In this document: positions 36,601 through 46,749 of the stretch, in pieces
How positions within the stretch are numbered: the first letter of the stretch is position 1
Layout: each line of letters starts with the position of its first letter
Assembly: GCF_001649575.2 (NCBI RefSeq)
Contig: NC_051439.1
Coordinates: 4,393,152-4,457,151 of the forward strand
Source of the DNA: Kryptolebias marmoratus
Taxonomy: Eukaryota; Chordata; Actinopteri; Cyprinodontiformes; Rivulidae
Direction: 5' to 3'
DNA length: 64,000 bases
The notes under the pieces: model-generated
What the model saw: the letters and a program-made list of their open reading frames with translations, nothing else
Databases searched by the model: none
What the model was told of the DNA's origin: nothing
Made by a program: the position numbers and the translations under genes

Positions 36601-36995
36601 TATATATATATATATATAAATACACATACAAAATTTGCCTCTTTTTGTGCCATTATGCGAATCTATATAAATCTTTAGTGTGCATTTCACTAAGCTCAAG
36701 TCAGTTTAGAAAATGCACTAATTATTTATAAGCTTGGTTTTCTTGTTTTATAGAGTCATCTACGCAAGAGACCCAAGACTTCCGCTGCACAGGTTAGGAC
36801 TTTTGTTTTTCACATTACTTTGGGAGAGTAGGTCAATTTCTTTTACACAGCTTGTTGTTTTGTTGTGTGTGCGTGTGTGTCCTGTAGGCCTGCAGTCTGA
36901 CAGAGCTGGATGAGAAGATCAGCTCAGTGAAAGCAGCTCTACTGAAGAGGATGACTGAGTTTGGACCTAGATATGGGACCGATTGTCCACTTTGA
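30530..36995 (+). CDS. mbip: MAP3K12-binding inhibitory protein 1 (whole coding span, 9 exons)
   Basis: MBIP binds and inhibits the kinase MAP3K12/DLK, damping JNK signalling, and is a subunit of the ATAC histone acetyltransferase complex in the nucleus (family knowledge). Coding exons: 30530-30649, 31965-32081, 32321-32527, 33097-33193, 33570-33635, 33860-34018, 34317-34414, 36754-36792 and 36888-36995, all with GT/AG borders and matching phases. They give 336 residues against about 344 in human. The hallmark core is at residues 140-214, including INENNVREFCNVIDCNQ and VFTPYPGFKSHVK, then VVNTYGPQT. Residues 257-288 hold a leucine-rich helix ending SPEYFQS; residues 291-296 (LRKRPK) are a likely nuclear localisation signal; residues 304-324 form a C-terminal coiled coil. 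The start ATG has G at -3 and +4. A duplicated block in intron 7 is discussed separately. Confidence 0.97.
31375..31439 (+). repeat. 65-bp direct repeat in mbip intron 1 (first copy)
   Basis: Identical to 31848-31912 (offset 473). The sequence between them is the 3' part of a family K element, whose left edge here is abrupt. Confidence 0.9.
31437..32427 (+). repeat. 991-bp duplicated block, first copy
   Basis: It matches 35275-36265 at a constant offset of 3838 with no difference that I could see. It covers part of intron 1 (family K 3' portion), exon 2, intron 2 and 107 bases of exon 3. Its right edge runs smoothly on through exon 3; its left edge is an abrupt join within a family K element. 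Confidence 0.93.
31965..32081 (+). CDS. mbip: mbip coding exon 2
   Basis: Acceptor AAATAAAG|CTC, donor CAG|GTGAAA, 117 bases in phase 0, residues 41-79. It begins LRLGEAALKIKV and ends VYGCLQEHITKLQ, which aligns in order with the human segment ending in an EQHILYLQ-like helix. An apparently identical copy lies at 35803-35919. Confidence 0.93.
32321..32527 (+). CDS. mbip: mbip coding exon 3
   Basis: Acceptor TTTTACCACAG|GCT, donor GAG|GTTGGT, 207 bases, phase 0, residues 80-148. This is the variable, serine- and acidic-rich linker. Only its end, VQIRAGKSE, enters the conserved core. The first 107 bases recur at 36159-36265. Confidence 0.93.
33097..33193 (+). CDS. mbip: mbip coding exon 4
   Basis: Acceptor AACTCCAG|ATT, donor CAGG|GTGAGA, 97 bases ending in phase 1, residues 149-180 plus one base. 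It encodes the most conserved part, IERRISAFMERKQMEINEN then VREFCNVIDCNQ. A G-rich tract follows in the intron (33212-33240). Confidence 0.97.
33212..33240 (+). other. Intronic G-run cluster beside exon 4
   Basis: Runs of 3-5 G separated by 1-2 bases start 19 bases after the exon 4 donor. The sequence could form a G-quadruplex in the pre-mRNA and act as an intronic splicing signal; the role is inferred. Confidence 0.6.
33570..33635 (+). CDS. mbip: mbip coding exon 5
   Basis: Acceptor CCTTCACAG|AA, donor AAAG|GTAAGA, 66 bases. The split codon restores Glu181; residues 182-202 read NSCARTDAVFTPYPGF then KSHVK, matching the family core with its conserved cysteine. Confidence 0.96.
33860..34018 (+). 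CDS. mbip: mbip coding exon 6
   Basis: Acceptor GGCTGAGCAG|TC, donor TCTG|GTAAGG, 159 bases, residues 203-255 plus one base. It starts VTRVVNTYGPQT, then a variable glycine-rich loop, then RDCGNAAIEERLQNIESHLK, the first predicted leucine-zipper-like helix. Confidence 0.96.
34317..34414 (+). CDS. mbip: mbip coding exon 7
   Basis: Acceptor ATTCCTCAG|TG, donor TCA|GTGAGT, 98 bases, residues 256-288. VYQRLKKLEDRILELEG is a heptad-like leucine helix, followed by LSPEYFQSS, a family signature. Confidence 0.96.
35060..35690 (+). repeat. Family K repeat, full length, in mbip intron 7
   Basis: The 5' module lies near 35062-35105 (GAGTGAATCAGG..., GAGAAGCTGAAACTG). A GCTAAAA array runs to about 35370. 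The 3' module is GTAGATTTCAAAAACCACCA, GATGTCCTAAACGAGCTGAA, and ends at the palindrome-like GCTATGCTGACTCAGCAATA near 35579. Its last two thirds are within the duplicated block. Confidence 0.8.
35803..35919 (+). pseudogene. Duplicate of mbip exon 2
   Basis: The 117 bases repeat exon 2 with both splice sites intact. Phase 0 at each end means it could in principle be spliced between exons 7 and 8, adding 39 residues. More likely it is an artefact of assembly. Confidence 0.85.
36159..36265 (+). pseudogene. Truncated duplicate of mbip exon 3
   Basis: The first 107 of 207 bases of exon 3 with its acceptor, broken at the N. It has no donor and cannot be a functional exon as assembled. Confidence 0.88.
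36266..36285. other. Single-N contig join with poly-T
   Basis: One N followed by 19 T. It is the junction between the second duplicate block and the remaining intron 7 sequence. Confidence 0.9.
36754..36792 (+). CDS. mbip: mbip coding exon 8
   Basis: A 39-base microexon: acceptor TTGTTTTATAG|AGT, donor CAG|GTTAGG, phase 0, residues 289-301, SHLRKRPKTSAAQ. The basic cluster corresponds to the nuclear localisation signal of the human protein. Confidence 0.9.
36888..36995 (+). CDS. mbip: mbip coding exon 9 with stop
   Basis: Acceptor GTGTCCTGTAG|GCC; residues 302-336 and TGA at 36993-36995. LTELDEKISSVKAALLKRM is the C-terminal coiled coil of the family. The last residues, after MTEF, do not resemble the human end. 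Confidence 0.94.
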   Translation, partial: ACSLTELDEKISSVKAALLKRMTEFGPRYGTDCPL

Positions 36996-37635
36996 TATAT
37001 GTGCAGGGACTTATACATACAAACCACTGATCCAAACACAGTACATGCGTTTATCATGTGCCTTTTTATCTGTCCTCACCAATTCATCTACAGTATTATC
37101 ACCATCTTTATCACCAAAATCAGGATTTTTCAAAGTTCAATTTTGATAATAATGTTAAGCACCTATTATAGCATTTAGTGACTTCACAGTACATTTTGTT
37201 GACAAGCAGTTTACAGTTGTTGGTTCACTTTTCTAAATCCTTGTAAATTTGGACTATCTTGCAGAAGTTCTGAAAAAACAAACTACAACAAAATCCCTGG
37301 ATTAATATACTGTTCTGCCACATTGTCAATTAATCAGATTCAACTTCCCAGAAAAAAAAATCTAATGGTAATCAGTGTAGATAAATAAGTTTTGATTCAT
37401 GTTTTTTTATTTAAATGTTTTGTGGACAAGTATATGGAGTGAAGACAAATGTATTCAAGTACATATTTGGCATCAGATGTTTCAAACATTTGTATTTGTT
37501 TTAACACAAAGCCTGAGATGTGGCTGCAGTTTTATTATGACATTCTTTTGCATATCAAAATAGCAACGATGTACGTTCCTGAATGGTTTTGTATAAAAAT
37601 AAGTCTTTAAATAAATGTCTTTTCTCCTGGCTTAA
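36996..37635 (+). other. mbip: mbip 3' UTR
   Basis: AT-rich sequence after the stop, running to a poly(A) signal at 37610-37615. An earlier, weaker site cannot be excluded. Confidence 0.65.
37610..37615 (+). terminator. mbip: mbip poly(A) signal
   Basis: AATAAA followed by TGTCTTTTCTCC, a T/G-rich downstream element, about 615 bases after the stop codon. Confidence 0.65.
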
Positions 37636-37639
37636 AAAG

Positions 37640-38555
37640 TTGGACTTGTAATTTATTCATTATTTCGATCAATTATAAATGTCACCTGATTATGATTATG
37701 ATTACTTTTGATTAATCTGATTATGTTTCTTCCAATCATATGGTCTATAGTAATTAGTCGAAGGTTTTTATTGTTATAGCTGATGGCATTGAAACTGGAA
37801 ATATTCAGTGTACTATGTTGCTATGAAATATTCATCTAAAAGCTCCAGTTTTGCTTAAACGAATTAAATAGAAATTGTTGCTAATTCAGTAAATCCTTTC
37901 AGCTTAAATAGATACATCACTGAGTTACAGTGCACCTTTAAATAACTGAATAGATGCTTTATAGGATGCTTTTATTTGGGAGTTTTGATAATTTAATGTT
38001 CAGTAAATGATGCGAAGGTGAGTGCATGTGTGTGTGTGTGTATTTTGTCTGTCTGTGCGTGTCTGTGTAATCGAGATGAATCTCAGAGAGAGCACCTGAT
38101 TTCTCCTCCCAACTGCTGTGTGACGATGATCACCCCTAATGGTTGTCATTATAACAAATGACCTGATTACTGCAACTGTTTGGAAAACATACTGGAGACC
38201 CAACAAACCAGCATTAAATGGGACGCCGCTGCGTTTGACACTGTGACATGAACATAATAAAAGGCTTTTGCATAGAGTTTTAACTGAGCGAGCGACTGAA
38301 GGAATAATTACGTATTTCTCTTTTATGAGTGAATCTGAAGGGCTGCTGGATTATTTTGCATCCTATATTTGAAAGTTTTATATTTATAGCCTGTGTTCAA
38401 TGCTGGAGAGAATATTTAAAAGCTAAAAAATATCTCCTCTCTTTACTCACTGTAGAGTTATAATTTGTAGGGTGTTTTAAAATAACCACACCTTCAAAAA
38501 GACTGCCTTCTGTCTTTACATTAAACTATTAATAAACTAGAAAATTTAGCATTTC
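37640..38555. other. No gene seen
   Basis: AT-rich DNA with a (TG)n tract near 38028-38042. The minus strand frame at 38000-38206 is chance. Confidence 0.45.
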
Positions 38556-38559
38556 TCTG

Positions 38560-39369
38560 GAAAACTGCAATGTGAATACTGAGTGATGAATGACTGCTGA
38601 AAAAAGGTGACAATAAGTGAAATAATAGTTCAGTGTTCAATATTTAGAGAAGGAAAAGAGATAAGGAGCAGAGGGATGCACAGAAAAATGAAAATAAGTG
38701 CAAGGAGACATTAAAAGACAAGAAAGAAGCATAAGAAGACAGAAAATGTCGAAAAGAACATAAAAAGGACACAAGACTGGAAGGGCAAAGGATGTGTAAG
38801 GATCCAAAACAACAAAGGATGCATAAAAAATGGAAGCATAAAAAGACTAAATGCATGCATAAGGAGACAAAAAGAAGCAGGAGGTATAAAAAACCAAAGA
38901 TTTACAGTAAATAAAAAGATAAGGATCAACAAGAAAACAATAAAAGATAACTATAATGCAAAAACCATAAAAAATCATAAAGGACACATGAGACGATGTA
39001 AAAAGACAACAAAGGATAAAACAAAATAGACAAAAAGCATGCATAAGAAGATAAGAGGGAAAAAGGAGACAAAAAACAATGCATAAAAATAAAAGATTAA
39101 GCCGACAAGGATACATAAAGAGACATAAAAGACGTAAAGCCTTCATAAGGATACAAAGAAAAGCGTGTGACAAGTTTCAAAGAGTGAAATTGTAAATAAA
39201 GTTGAATATTTCAAGAAATATAAATGTTACAAAAACCAAAAGTCACAGTCACGATGTCCTGAATGTTTTGATACCTAAATGACTGAAATATGATGAAATA
39301 CAGCCTAAAAAAGTAGAAAAGAAACTATAAACAGGTAAACAACCTCTGGAATGCTGACTCAGCATTCAA

Positions 39370-39407
<38 letters not shown>

Positions 39408-39410
39408 TAA
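38560..39410 (+). repeat. Family K repeat with a substituted internal array
   Basis: The usual 5' module (GAATACTGAGTGATGAATGA near 38574) and 3' module (AAAAGTCACAGTCACGATGT near 39238, ending GAATGCTGACTCAGCATTCA at about 39350) flank about 530 bp of a different purine-rich array. Its variable units are like GCATAAAAAGACA and CATAAGGA. The three minus strand frames here (38644-39173) are F/L/C-rich readings of that array. Confidence 0.72.
39372..39408. repeat. (ATT)n microsatellite
   Basis: About twelve ATT units directly after the terminal palindrome of a family K element. Confidence 0.95.
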
Positions 39411-39414
39411 TGAT

Positions 39415-40245
39415 GTTGACAAAGAAGTTTTAGTCAGGATTCTTCTCTTCACTGAACTTAAGAATTGGATCCTGACAAAGAGTGGCATAAATATTTTTTT
39501 TAAATGTAGACATTTTACCTTTTAACTATTCCAGTTAAACAATATTGAAGAGAATTGTCTGTCCCTTTTTTATTATGCCCAATTAAAAACTATTGTTTCA
39601 ATCTTCAAATGTGTTTTTGAAGAATTGTGGAATAAATCATTTGCAGATGAGACTAAAGTTGAAATTATTTTTAGGTGAGTAGATCATCTAATCATGAATA
39701 ATCTGGAGGTCTTTATTGTCACAGTTCTAGTGTCAATTTGCCTTTGTGTGGCTTTTGTATAAGTTTTGGGATTTTCACAGTTACATGATTTAAAAGTAAT
39801 TTTAGGAAAATTGCTTTGCTCATAGGTTTGAACTGAACTAAATTTCTGGAACAGACTGAATTAAGGTAACCAGTAGGCATAAATTATTAGAAAACAATCA
39901 TAAAAGTCTTTAGTTCTTTTTCAAAAGTAGACAAGTGTATGTGGGAAGAAGTAGTAAGAAAATTTACTTGAGCAAATTAACCTAATTAATAGATTTATGG
40001 CTGCCTGGACCGAGTTTAAAAGCAAGGAAGGCAATAGTGGAACTTTTTTTTAAATGTTGTTTCCAGCAGATTAATTAGGAAATAAAAAGGGCTCTGAAGC
40101 AACGAAACAGTCAGTTAATGGGTGACCAACTTAAAGCATGAACACAGATGTTCTGTCAAAATCATGTTGTAGCTTGTTGTATTTTAATAAACTAATGCTA
40201 AAATGTCATTTTTTAAAAAGCGATTGCTGCTGCAGGTGTGATAAA
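39415..40245. other. No gene seen
   Basis: AT-rich DNA downstream of the repeat; nothing recognisable. Confidence 0.4.
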
Positions 40246-40249
40246 CTGA

Positions 40250-41760
40250 AAAGTACAGCAAACTTTCTCACATCTCTCTCAAAATTACTGTAACTCCCCT
40301 TCCCCTTTCTTCGCTGCTGCTCTTTGTACATCCTGTCAGGATTTTTATTTCAGAGTTGATTGATGGAGTGACCTGAATAAAACAGAGGATGTTGCATTGT
40401 GGTTTTTTTTGGGGAAGATATTTCATTCTTGAGGCGGAAACGGGGACATTTCTTTTCACCCGGTCTTTCAGGTGTACCCTGCTTGTTGGGGTCTGTCCAT
40501 CTCTTGCTCATAGACTGGAACCCTCCGGGGGCAACAAGGGGCCACAATGTGCTGGGAAGGGGAGCACTTGAGCTCTGCTGATGTGAACGTGGGGAGGGTT
40601 GGGGATTCTCATTGTTCCCCTGGAGCTTTTGTCTCAAACACAGTCCCCTTATGAGGGTTAATGAGGACAAATTGGTCTGAGAGTAACAAATGGATTATGG
40701 AGTTGTACAAAAGCTTGTATTTGGTGTGCTGCTTTCGCTGGGATCCACCCATCATCTGCCCATTGAGCCAAATGTCCTGACTGCATGAAGTGGCCTGTAC
40801 TACATATCTCATCATCTCTGTCCTGTTTTAGCACAATGCTGCAGATTTCCTGTGGTAGATCACACAAAAATGCAGTTTACATTGCAACAAAGTGCCATCT
40901 CTGCAATTTTCCTGATCCTTTCTTACGTTGCCTTTTTTTATAAAGTCAATATGTGGACATTAGTGTCAGTGGTTAGTGCTCTGAATTTGGATGGGTATAG
41001 TGTATCCTTTTAAATCCACAATGAGCCACTCACTTCCTATTGACTCTATGTAATTCCTGCCTGTCAATCAGTCCTCCTTCTGCTTGATGTCTTGAAATGT
41101 ACTTGGGAACCTCAGTAAAAAAGACACAGAGGTGTTCCTTGTCTTCCGTGGGTCCGGTTGTTTTTTTTTTGTTTTTTTTTCCTCTCCTTTTTTTTGTGGG
41201 GTCGAAGGAGAGGATTCATATCCATTCATATCTCACAAACTCTTAATGGGCTCCAGGCCCTCCAAAAAGAAAGCTCTTTCCTGTGACTAGTCAGCTCCAG
41301 TCTTTATTCATCTATGGCTCCGTGTCAAAAAAGACTGTTGCTCGTTTGTGCCCTGAACAATGAGGAACAAGGCTGAATCTCTGGCTGGGAACAAAAGACG
41401 GAAAACAGGCTTTTCACTCTGCAGAACATTAGATTCTGACACATTTTGCCGTGGCAGTTTTTTTTCTCCCTCATCCTGAGTGCTCTGGCTCTGGTCTTAT
41501 AAAGAGACCACCTGTTGGCAACAAGCCTGTTCTTCATTACTGACAGGCCTATTATCACAGGATGAGGAGCACCACAGGCTAACTTTTTTAAGTTAACCCT
41601 GCTGCAGTTTCTAAACCCTGCCAATTGGGAAACATAGATTACGTATTACCGGTGGAAAATCTATTTCTGCTCATAATTTAGTATGTTGCGCATGAATAAG
41701 GGCTTTTGTCTGTGTGTGAGGGAAGTACTTCATTCATGGCCTTGTTAGTCACAAATGTCA
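40250..41760. promoter_or_regulatory. Long non-repetitive island downstream of mbip
   Basis: About 1.5 kb free of the window's repeats. Frames on both strands at 40268-40867 and 41325-41624 overlap each other and have no family resemblance or matching splice signals. A poly-T/G stretch lies at 41159-41198. Conserved noncoding DNA of the mbip flank is possible. Confidence 0.3.
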
Positions 41761-42124
41761 CAAACAGTAGGAGCTCAAATGTGGACAGATTGAATTTTTA
41801 ACTGCTGCACATTTTGAACCAAATTCAGGTGGTTTTTGTTCTTCTTTTAAAAGCAGATTAGAGCTATTTTCAACTAACATTACCATAACTACAACATGCA
41901 ACTCTGCAACTATATGCAAAATGAAAAATATTGTTGCAATATGAAAGAAATACGTGCATATTATCATTTTAAACTGGATAACATAAGCAGAAGCAAGAAG
42001 CAAGCAGGTCATTTGTATTGTCTGTGTAAAAAAAAATTAAGATCAAGTTTAATTAGTTAGGACAGACTTGGAGAAAAAAATACTGTTCTGCAGTTCTAAA
42101 ATTTAAGTGAAAGCTGCATTTTTT

Positions 42125-43205
42125 ATTTTTTCAACCGTTGCCAAAGGCAACATGGCAATAATGATTTTGCCTCTGTGTGTGTGTATGTGTACGTGTTCAT
42201 TTGAATGTACTGTTAGCAAAATATCTTCGGAATCATTGACTTTCAATTAAATTTTCAGAACTTAATCATTGGCTTGACGTCTACAATGTTTTGGAGCCCA
42301 CTCAATTCAATATGGCCACCACAGCTAAGCGACCTTAGCGAACACAAGAATAGCTATTACTCAATTACATATATTGATCTAAAATTTGGTTTGGTAGTAG
42401 CTGACACTATTCCCCAACTTATACTCTAAGGGCTAGCTGATTGCGCAAGATATATTTTTAAACTTTGCCATTAACTATTAAATTTAACTGTCTGTTAGAA
42501 AAATATCTCATGAGCCACTGATGGATTTTATTGAAACTTTCAGAAAGTAATCACTGGGTGTACATCTGCAAATGATTACCGTTTGGAGTCAATCCAGTTC
42601 AAGATGGCTGCCACTGCTAAATGATATTCAGAGTAGTACAAAAGAGTACCCTTAAGTACAAAAATACCCTTAACTCAGTCATTTTTTTATATTTTGAGCT
42701 AAAATCTGGAGTGTTTGTAGGTGAGCACCATGACCAATACATACTCAAAGTGCTACACAATGGGTAATGTTTTTGCATTAACTGTTGGTGTCAATACTGT
42801 TGGTCTGTTGAGACCAATAGTATCTGATGAGCCACGGAAAGGATTTGAATGAAACTCTCAGATAGTAATCATTGATTAAGTTTTGGAGTAAACATAATTC
42901 AAAATCTCTGCCTCAGCTGATTGAACTTAGCCAACTAAAAAATGGCTGTAACTCAGGTTTTTACAGATATTGAGCTAAAGTTTAGAGTGTTAGTAGTCTA
43001 GAGTAATTCACAACATACTTGAAGCTTTAACAAATCTTGCGAGACCTCACAACATTGCATGATATCACACATAACTTCATTCACAAGGTTTGATCAAAAT
43101 GGTTATAACTTTGTCATTTCTCATCATTAAATGATCTTAGTTTGAAACTCTGGCATAAAAGGCAGTAGGTGACATGCATTATTTCAAAGAATGCTATGTC
43201 TATAA
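42125..43205 (+). repeat. Family H repeat, three units
   Basis: The leader GGCAATAATGATTTTGCC lies near 42153, unit marks near 42213, 42490 and 42808, the tail GTTTGATCAAAATGG near 43089 and the end AAAGAATGCTATGTCTATAA near 43185. Confidence 0.83.
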
Positions 43206-43394
43206 CTTGGCATAGCTTTGAAAAGCAAATGTCTCCAATTTAAAATTTAGGTTAAAGCATAAATTTACTTGAATTTAATTTCCTGAAATGATAAAACCAG
43301 GTCAGCACAGGACTTGTTTTCATTCCCCTAAATGTACCATGTTAGTATTTTTTGCTAACCCTAACCCTATAAGCAATAGAATGTGCTAATATGA

Positions 43395-44080
43395 AAAGGA
43401 AAGACCTTGGTCACAGTCATGCCATCACTGTTAAAGTACATTTGTGCAGTTGCACTTGTTTCATGTTCACAAACAAGCCATAAAAGAGGGGCACATGCAC
43501 CTGTGACCCTCCCCCAAAACGCAGACAGCACAGGAGAGGATCCCCCTGCAGCCCACAGGCTTCAACAAGAGGCAGTCAGCTGCGCTCTGTGGCCCTGCTG
43601 CACATTCTCCAGGCACTCTGGAGTTAAATGTTCCTGTGATATTGCCAGGAGGGAGCAGCGGGAGTTGAATTCAGGCAATTACAATCAAGTCAGGGCATAG
43701 TTAGTGCGTGGGCCCTGGCAGCACCTGAGCTGGATGCTGATGAGACACTTAGCCCTAAACCCTCATGCATTGGCCCCGGCACTGCGTCGAGCGAACCCTC
43801 CTCCCCCACCCTTTGCCCTCCCTTCCCCCTGCTCCCTCTCCTCCCACAGCAGCAGACCCCCTACTGGACACTTCCACTTCCCTTCACCTCATTTAGGCCT
43901 CTAGAGCTCTCTCACCCTCTCCCTCCCCGGCCCTCGCATTGCAATACTTTGGCTTTATATAGGTGGCGTGGAGTACTGCACTCAATCACTCTTCATTCAT
44001 TCACACTGTACAATAATAGACTACTACTTCGATATTGTCCTTCAAGCACCTGTGCATAGCAGAGCCTCAAACCTGTGCTG
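43395..44080. promoter_or_regulatory. GC-richer non-repetitive island
   Basis: A locally GC-rich stretch with C-rich tracts (about 43790-43935) and a TATATAGG-like site near 43956. The frames at 43407-43700 and 43704-43904 are low-complexity and unsupported. It could be regulatory; a small promoter is conceivable but no gene is seen after it. Confidence 0.28.
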
Positions 44081-44137
44081 TGTCATGGCAAGTTCTGGAG
44101 AATTGTGTAAAGAGTTGCTTCTCTCAAATCCACAAAA

Positions 44138-44600
44138 AAATTAAACCCTAGCATTTCTTGAAGGACTACATATTGCTTGCCATCTTCCGTGGCAGAGTTT
44201 TAAACTGAGGTCATTTTATCCTGAGAAGGGGCAGCCTTGTAGCTATTTTGTTCAAACCTTGTAAATAATGTTTTTTCATGCAATATCGTGAGATCTTGCG
44301 AGATGTGTTTGTGCTCAGAGTAGGAGTTGAGGATGAATAGTAGCACACAAAACTTTAGCTCAATATCTGTAAAACTGACTGAGTTACAACAATATTTTTG
44401 TTGGTTAATGGCAATTACTTGTGGCAGCCATTTTGAGTGGGGTTGACTTCAAAAGTTAAGGAATTGTAAGTGTACATGTAGTGATTACTTTCTCATAGTT
44501 TCATCAAAATCTATCCAGTTGTTCGTCAACATTTTGCTGACAGACAGGGTTGATGCTAACAGTTAAGTCTGCTAAGTCTACAGACAAAAGCAAAAAATCA
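44138..44600 (-). repeat. Family H repeat, one unit, reverse orientation
   Basis: It starts CCTAGCATTTCTTGAAGGAC near 44147, then TTTGTTCAAACCTTG, one unit, and stops after ACAGACAGGGTTGATGC. Confidence 0.8.
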
Positions 44601-44689
44601 TTGCTGCTTCACTTTTGGTGAACTAAGATAAAGAAAGCATTCAATAAGAAGTTCTGGATCATAACTTCTCCTATAAAAACTTCCAGAAG

Positions 44690-45715
44690 CCTCTTCCTTC
44701 TTGTCCCTGTCTTTATTACACATCAGGCCGTCTGCACTGTTATTCATTTGCAGGTGGCTGAATCCAGAACTCTGTGTCCCACCTGATGTGCTACAGCAGC
44801 AGGAAGTGGGAGCAGAAAAGGAGGCGTAGTCCTTGAATATCTCTGACCCGAGAATATGGAGTCAGGCATCATAACAACAACACTCTTAGCCCCCTTTTTT
44901 CTCCATAAGATGCTCTCAGCTCTTTCTGAGGAAAAGCCTCCCGGTTCCCGCCCTCTCTCAGCCGCCACACTTTGCTGGAGTGTCATTAGGATTTTAGAGG
45001 GCGGGCTGACACAGAGCTCGGATGGCTGCAGATGTATGGATTCATCGATGTATTTTTGCATGTAAAGATCAAAAGGTGGTGTCTGAAATGAGGGGTTGCT
45101 CGTGGAGCTGCACCCCATGATTCTCCATCTGTTCCCTCTGTGTGCATGCATCTTTCATGTGTCGTTTTAGTGCTATTTCTTCTGAGATTGCTAGCTTTGC
45201 TCCTCAATCCACTCTCATCTGTGGCGGTGCTTGTTAGTTAGAACTGGACGTGGTATTTGGCAGAGCCAACGGGGGAAAGGTGGGACACCTCTGTCACAAA
45301 TTTTGCCATAATGGCTGTCTTTTGATTTTTTTTTTTTCCCTGGACTTTTAGAGATCACCAGGGGATTGTCTGTTTGAAATTATTCCATTTTGGCGGCGAA
45401 AAAGAAAATGGATTGTACTGATCCTGTTTTGTTCCTGTGGGGGAACGGCTGCGGTATTATCCATTGCTGACACCGGTGGCAGAGAAGGCAATCACCGCGG
45501 CCCTCGCTCTGACAAAAACACTCCATCTGCAAGGAGAGGAGGAAATCATACCACAATGATGTGTGACTCTTCTGCCTTACTCTGGCAGCTGGGCCCTGGG
45601 ACCCGCGGACTGCTGCACCGCCGCCTCCATACAAACGCACAAACACCACATTACAAATCAGCAGCTGTAACACACAAAGGCAATGCACCTGCCATTACAC
45701 AACACCAGAAGGACT
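44690..45715. promoter_or_regulatory. Non-repetitive island
   Basis: About 1 kb without interspersed repeats, moderately GC-rich. The minus strand frames at 44744-45151 (135 codons) and 45380-45688 are the longest here, but they lack splice context and low-complexity-free homology, and have opposite-strand competitors. Candidate conserved noncoding DNA. Confidence 0.3.
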
Positions 45716-45759
45716 GGTTTTAGGTCAGAAACTTTGTTTGTCTGTTTATACTTAGAGTC

Positions 45760-46709
45760 ATTGGCCCCATGTTTTTCCTCCAGTCTGAGTTTGTTTGTTT
45801 GTCTGTAAGCAAAATATCTCATGGACCTGTGAACAAATTCTTATAAAGTAATAGTTTTATGTACCTCTACACCTGATTTAATTTTGGACTCAACCCCATT
45901 CAAAATGGCCTCCACAGCTAAGCAACAATAGCAAATGCAAAAAATGTCTATAACTCAATTAGAGAATCGTCCACAACTTAGACTCTAAGTGCCAACATAT
46001 CATGCAAGATCTGTTTTGAAAGCTTTTCCGTTAACTGTTAGAGTCAAACCTGTTTGTTGGCAAATTATCTTATGAACCACTGGGCAGATTTTAATAAAAC
46101 TCTGAGAAAGTAATCAGTGAATGTATCTCTACGAATGGTTGACTTTTGAAGTCAGTCCAATTCAGTATGGTTGCCACAGCCAACTGACTTTAGGAAACAC
46201 AAAAATGGCTATAGTTCAACTAATTTTACAAATATTCAGCTAAAATTTGCTGTGACAATAGTTGAGCATCCTTCCCCAGCACATACTTTGAGCACGACAC
46301 ATAGCATCACATCTTTGCTTAAAACTTTGGCATTAACTGTTGGAGACCACCCTGTTTGTTAGCAAAATATCTCATGAATTACTGGACAGATTTCAATGAA
46401 ACTCAGAAAGTAATCATAGGCTGTACGTCTACAACTGATTGGAGTCAACCTGATTCAAGATGGCTGCCCCAGCTAATCAACCTTAAAGTACCAAAAAAAT
46501 GTTTATGCTTAAGTGAATTTTTCAAATACTGAGCTCAAAATTTAAGAGGACGTCGCTGACAGTCATTCACAACACATATTTCAAGTGATAACAGGTCACA
46601 CAAGAGTTCACAACATTTCATGAGTTAATGTTTTCAAGGTTTGACCAAAATGACTATAAGTCCATCATGCTCACTAAGATGCTTTCAGTCTAAAACTCTG
46701 GCACAAAAG

Positions 46710-46712
<3 letters not shown>
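45760..46712 (+). repeat. Family H repeat, three units
   Basis: Unit marks lie near 45804, 46052 and 46352, and the tail CAAGGTTTGACCAAAATG near 46635. It ends at AACTCTGGCACAAAAGG, where a TA tract and the gap replace the terminal hairpin. Confidence 0.83.

Positions 46713-46749
<37 letters not shown>
46712..46749. repeat. (TA)n tract at gap edge
   Basis: About 19 TA units running into the N gap; likely the cause of the assembly break. Confidence 0.95.

Noticed and set aside
38644..39173. Three minus strand frames rich in F, L and C that look like membrane proteins
   Set aside because: They are readings of the purine-rich tandem array in a family K repeat; all three frames show the same composition.
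43358..43371. CTAACCCTAACCCT as an interstitial telomere
   Set aside because: Only two telomere-like units; too short to mean anything.
44744..45151. 135-codon minus strand frame
   Set aside because: A competing + strand frame covers the same bases; no recognisable domain, splice sites or neighbouring exons.
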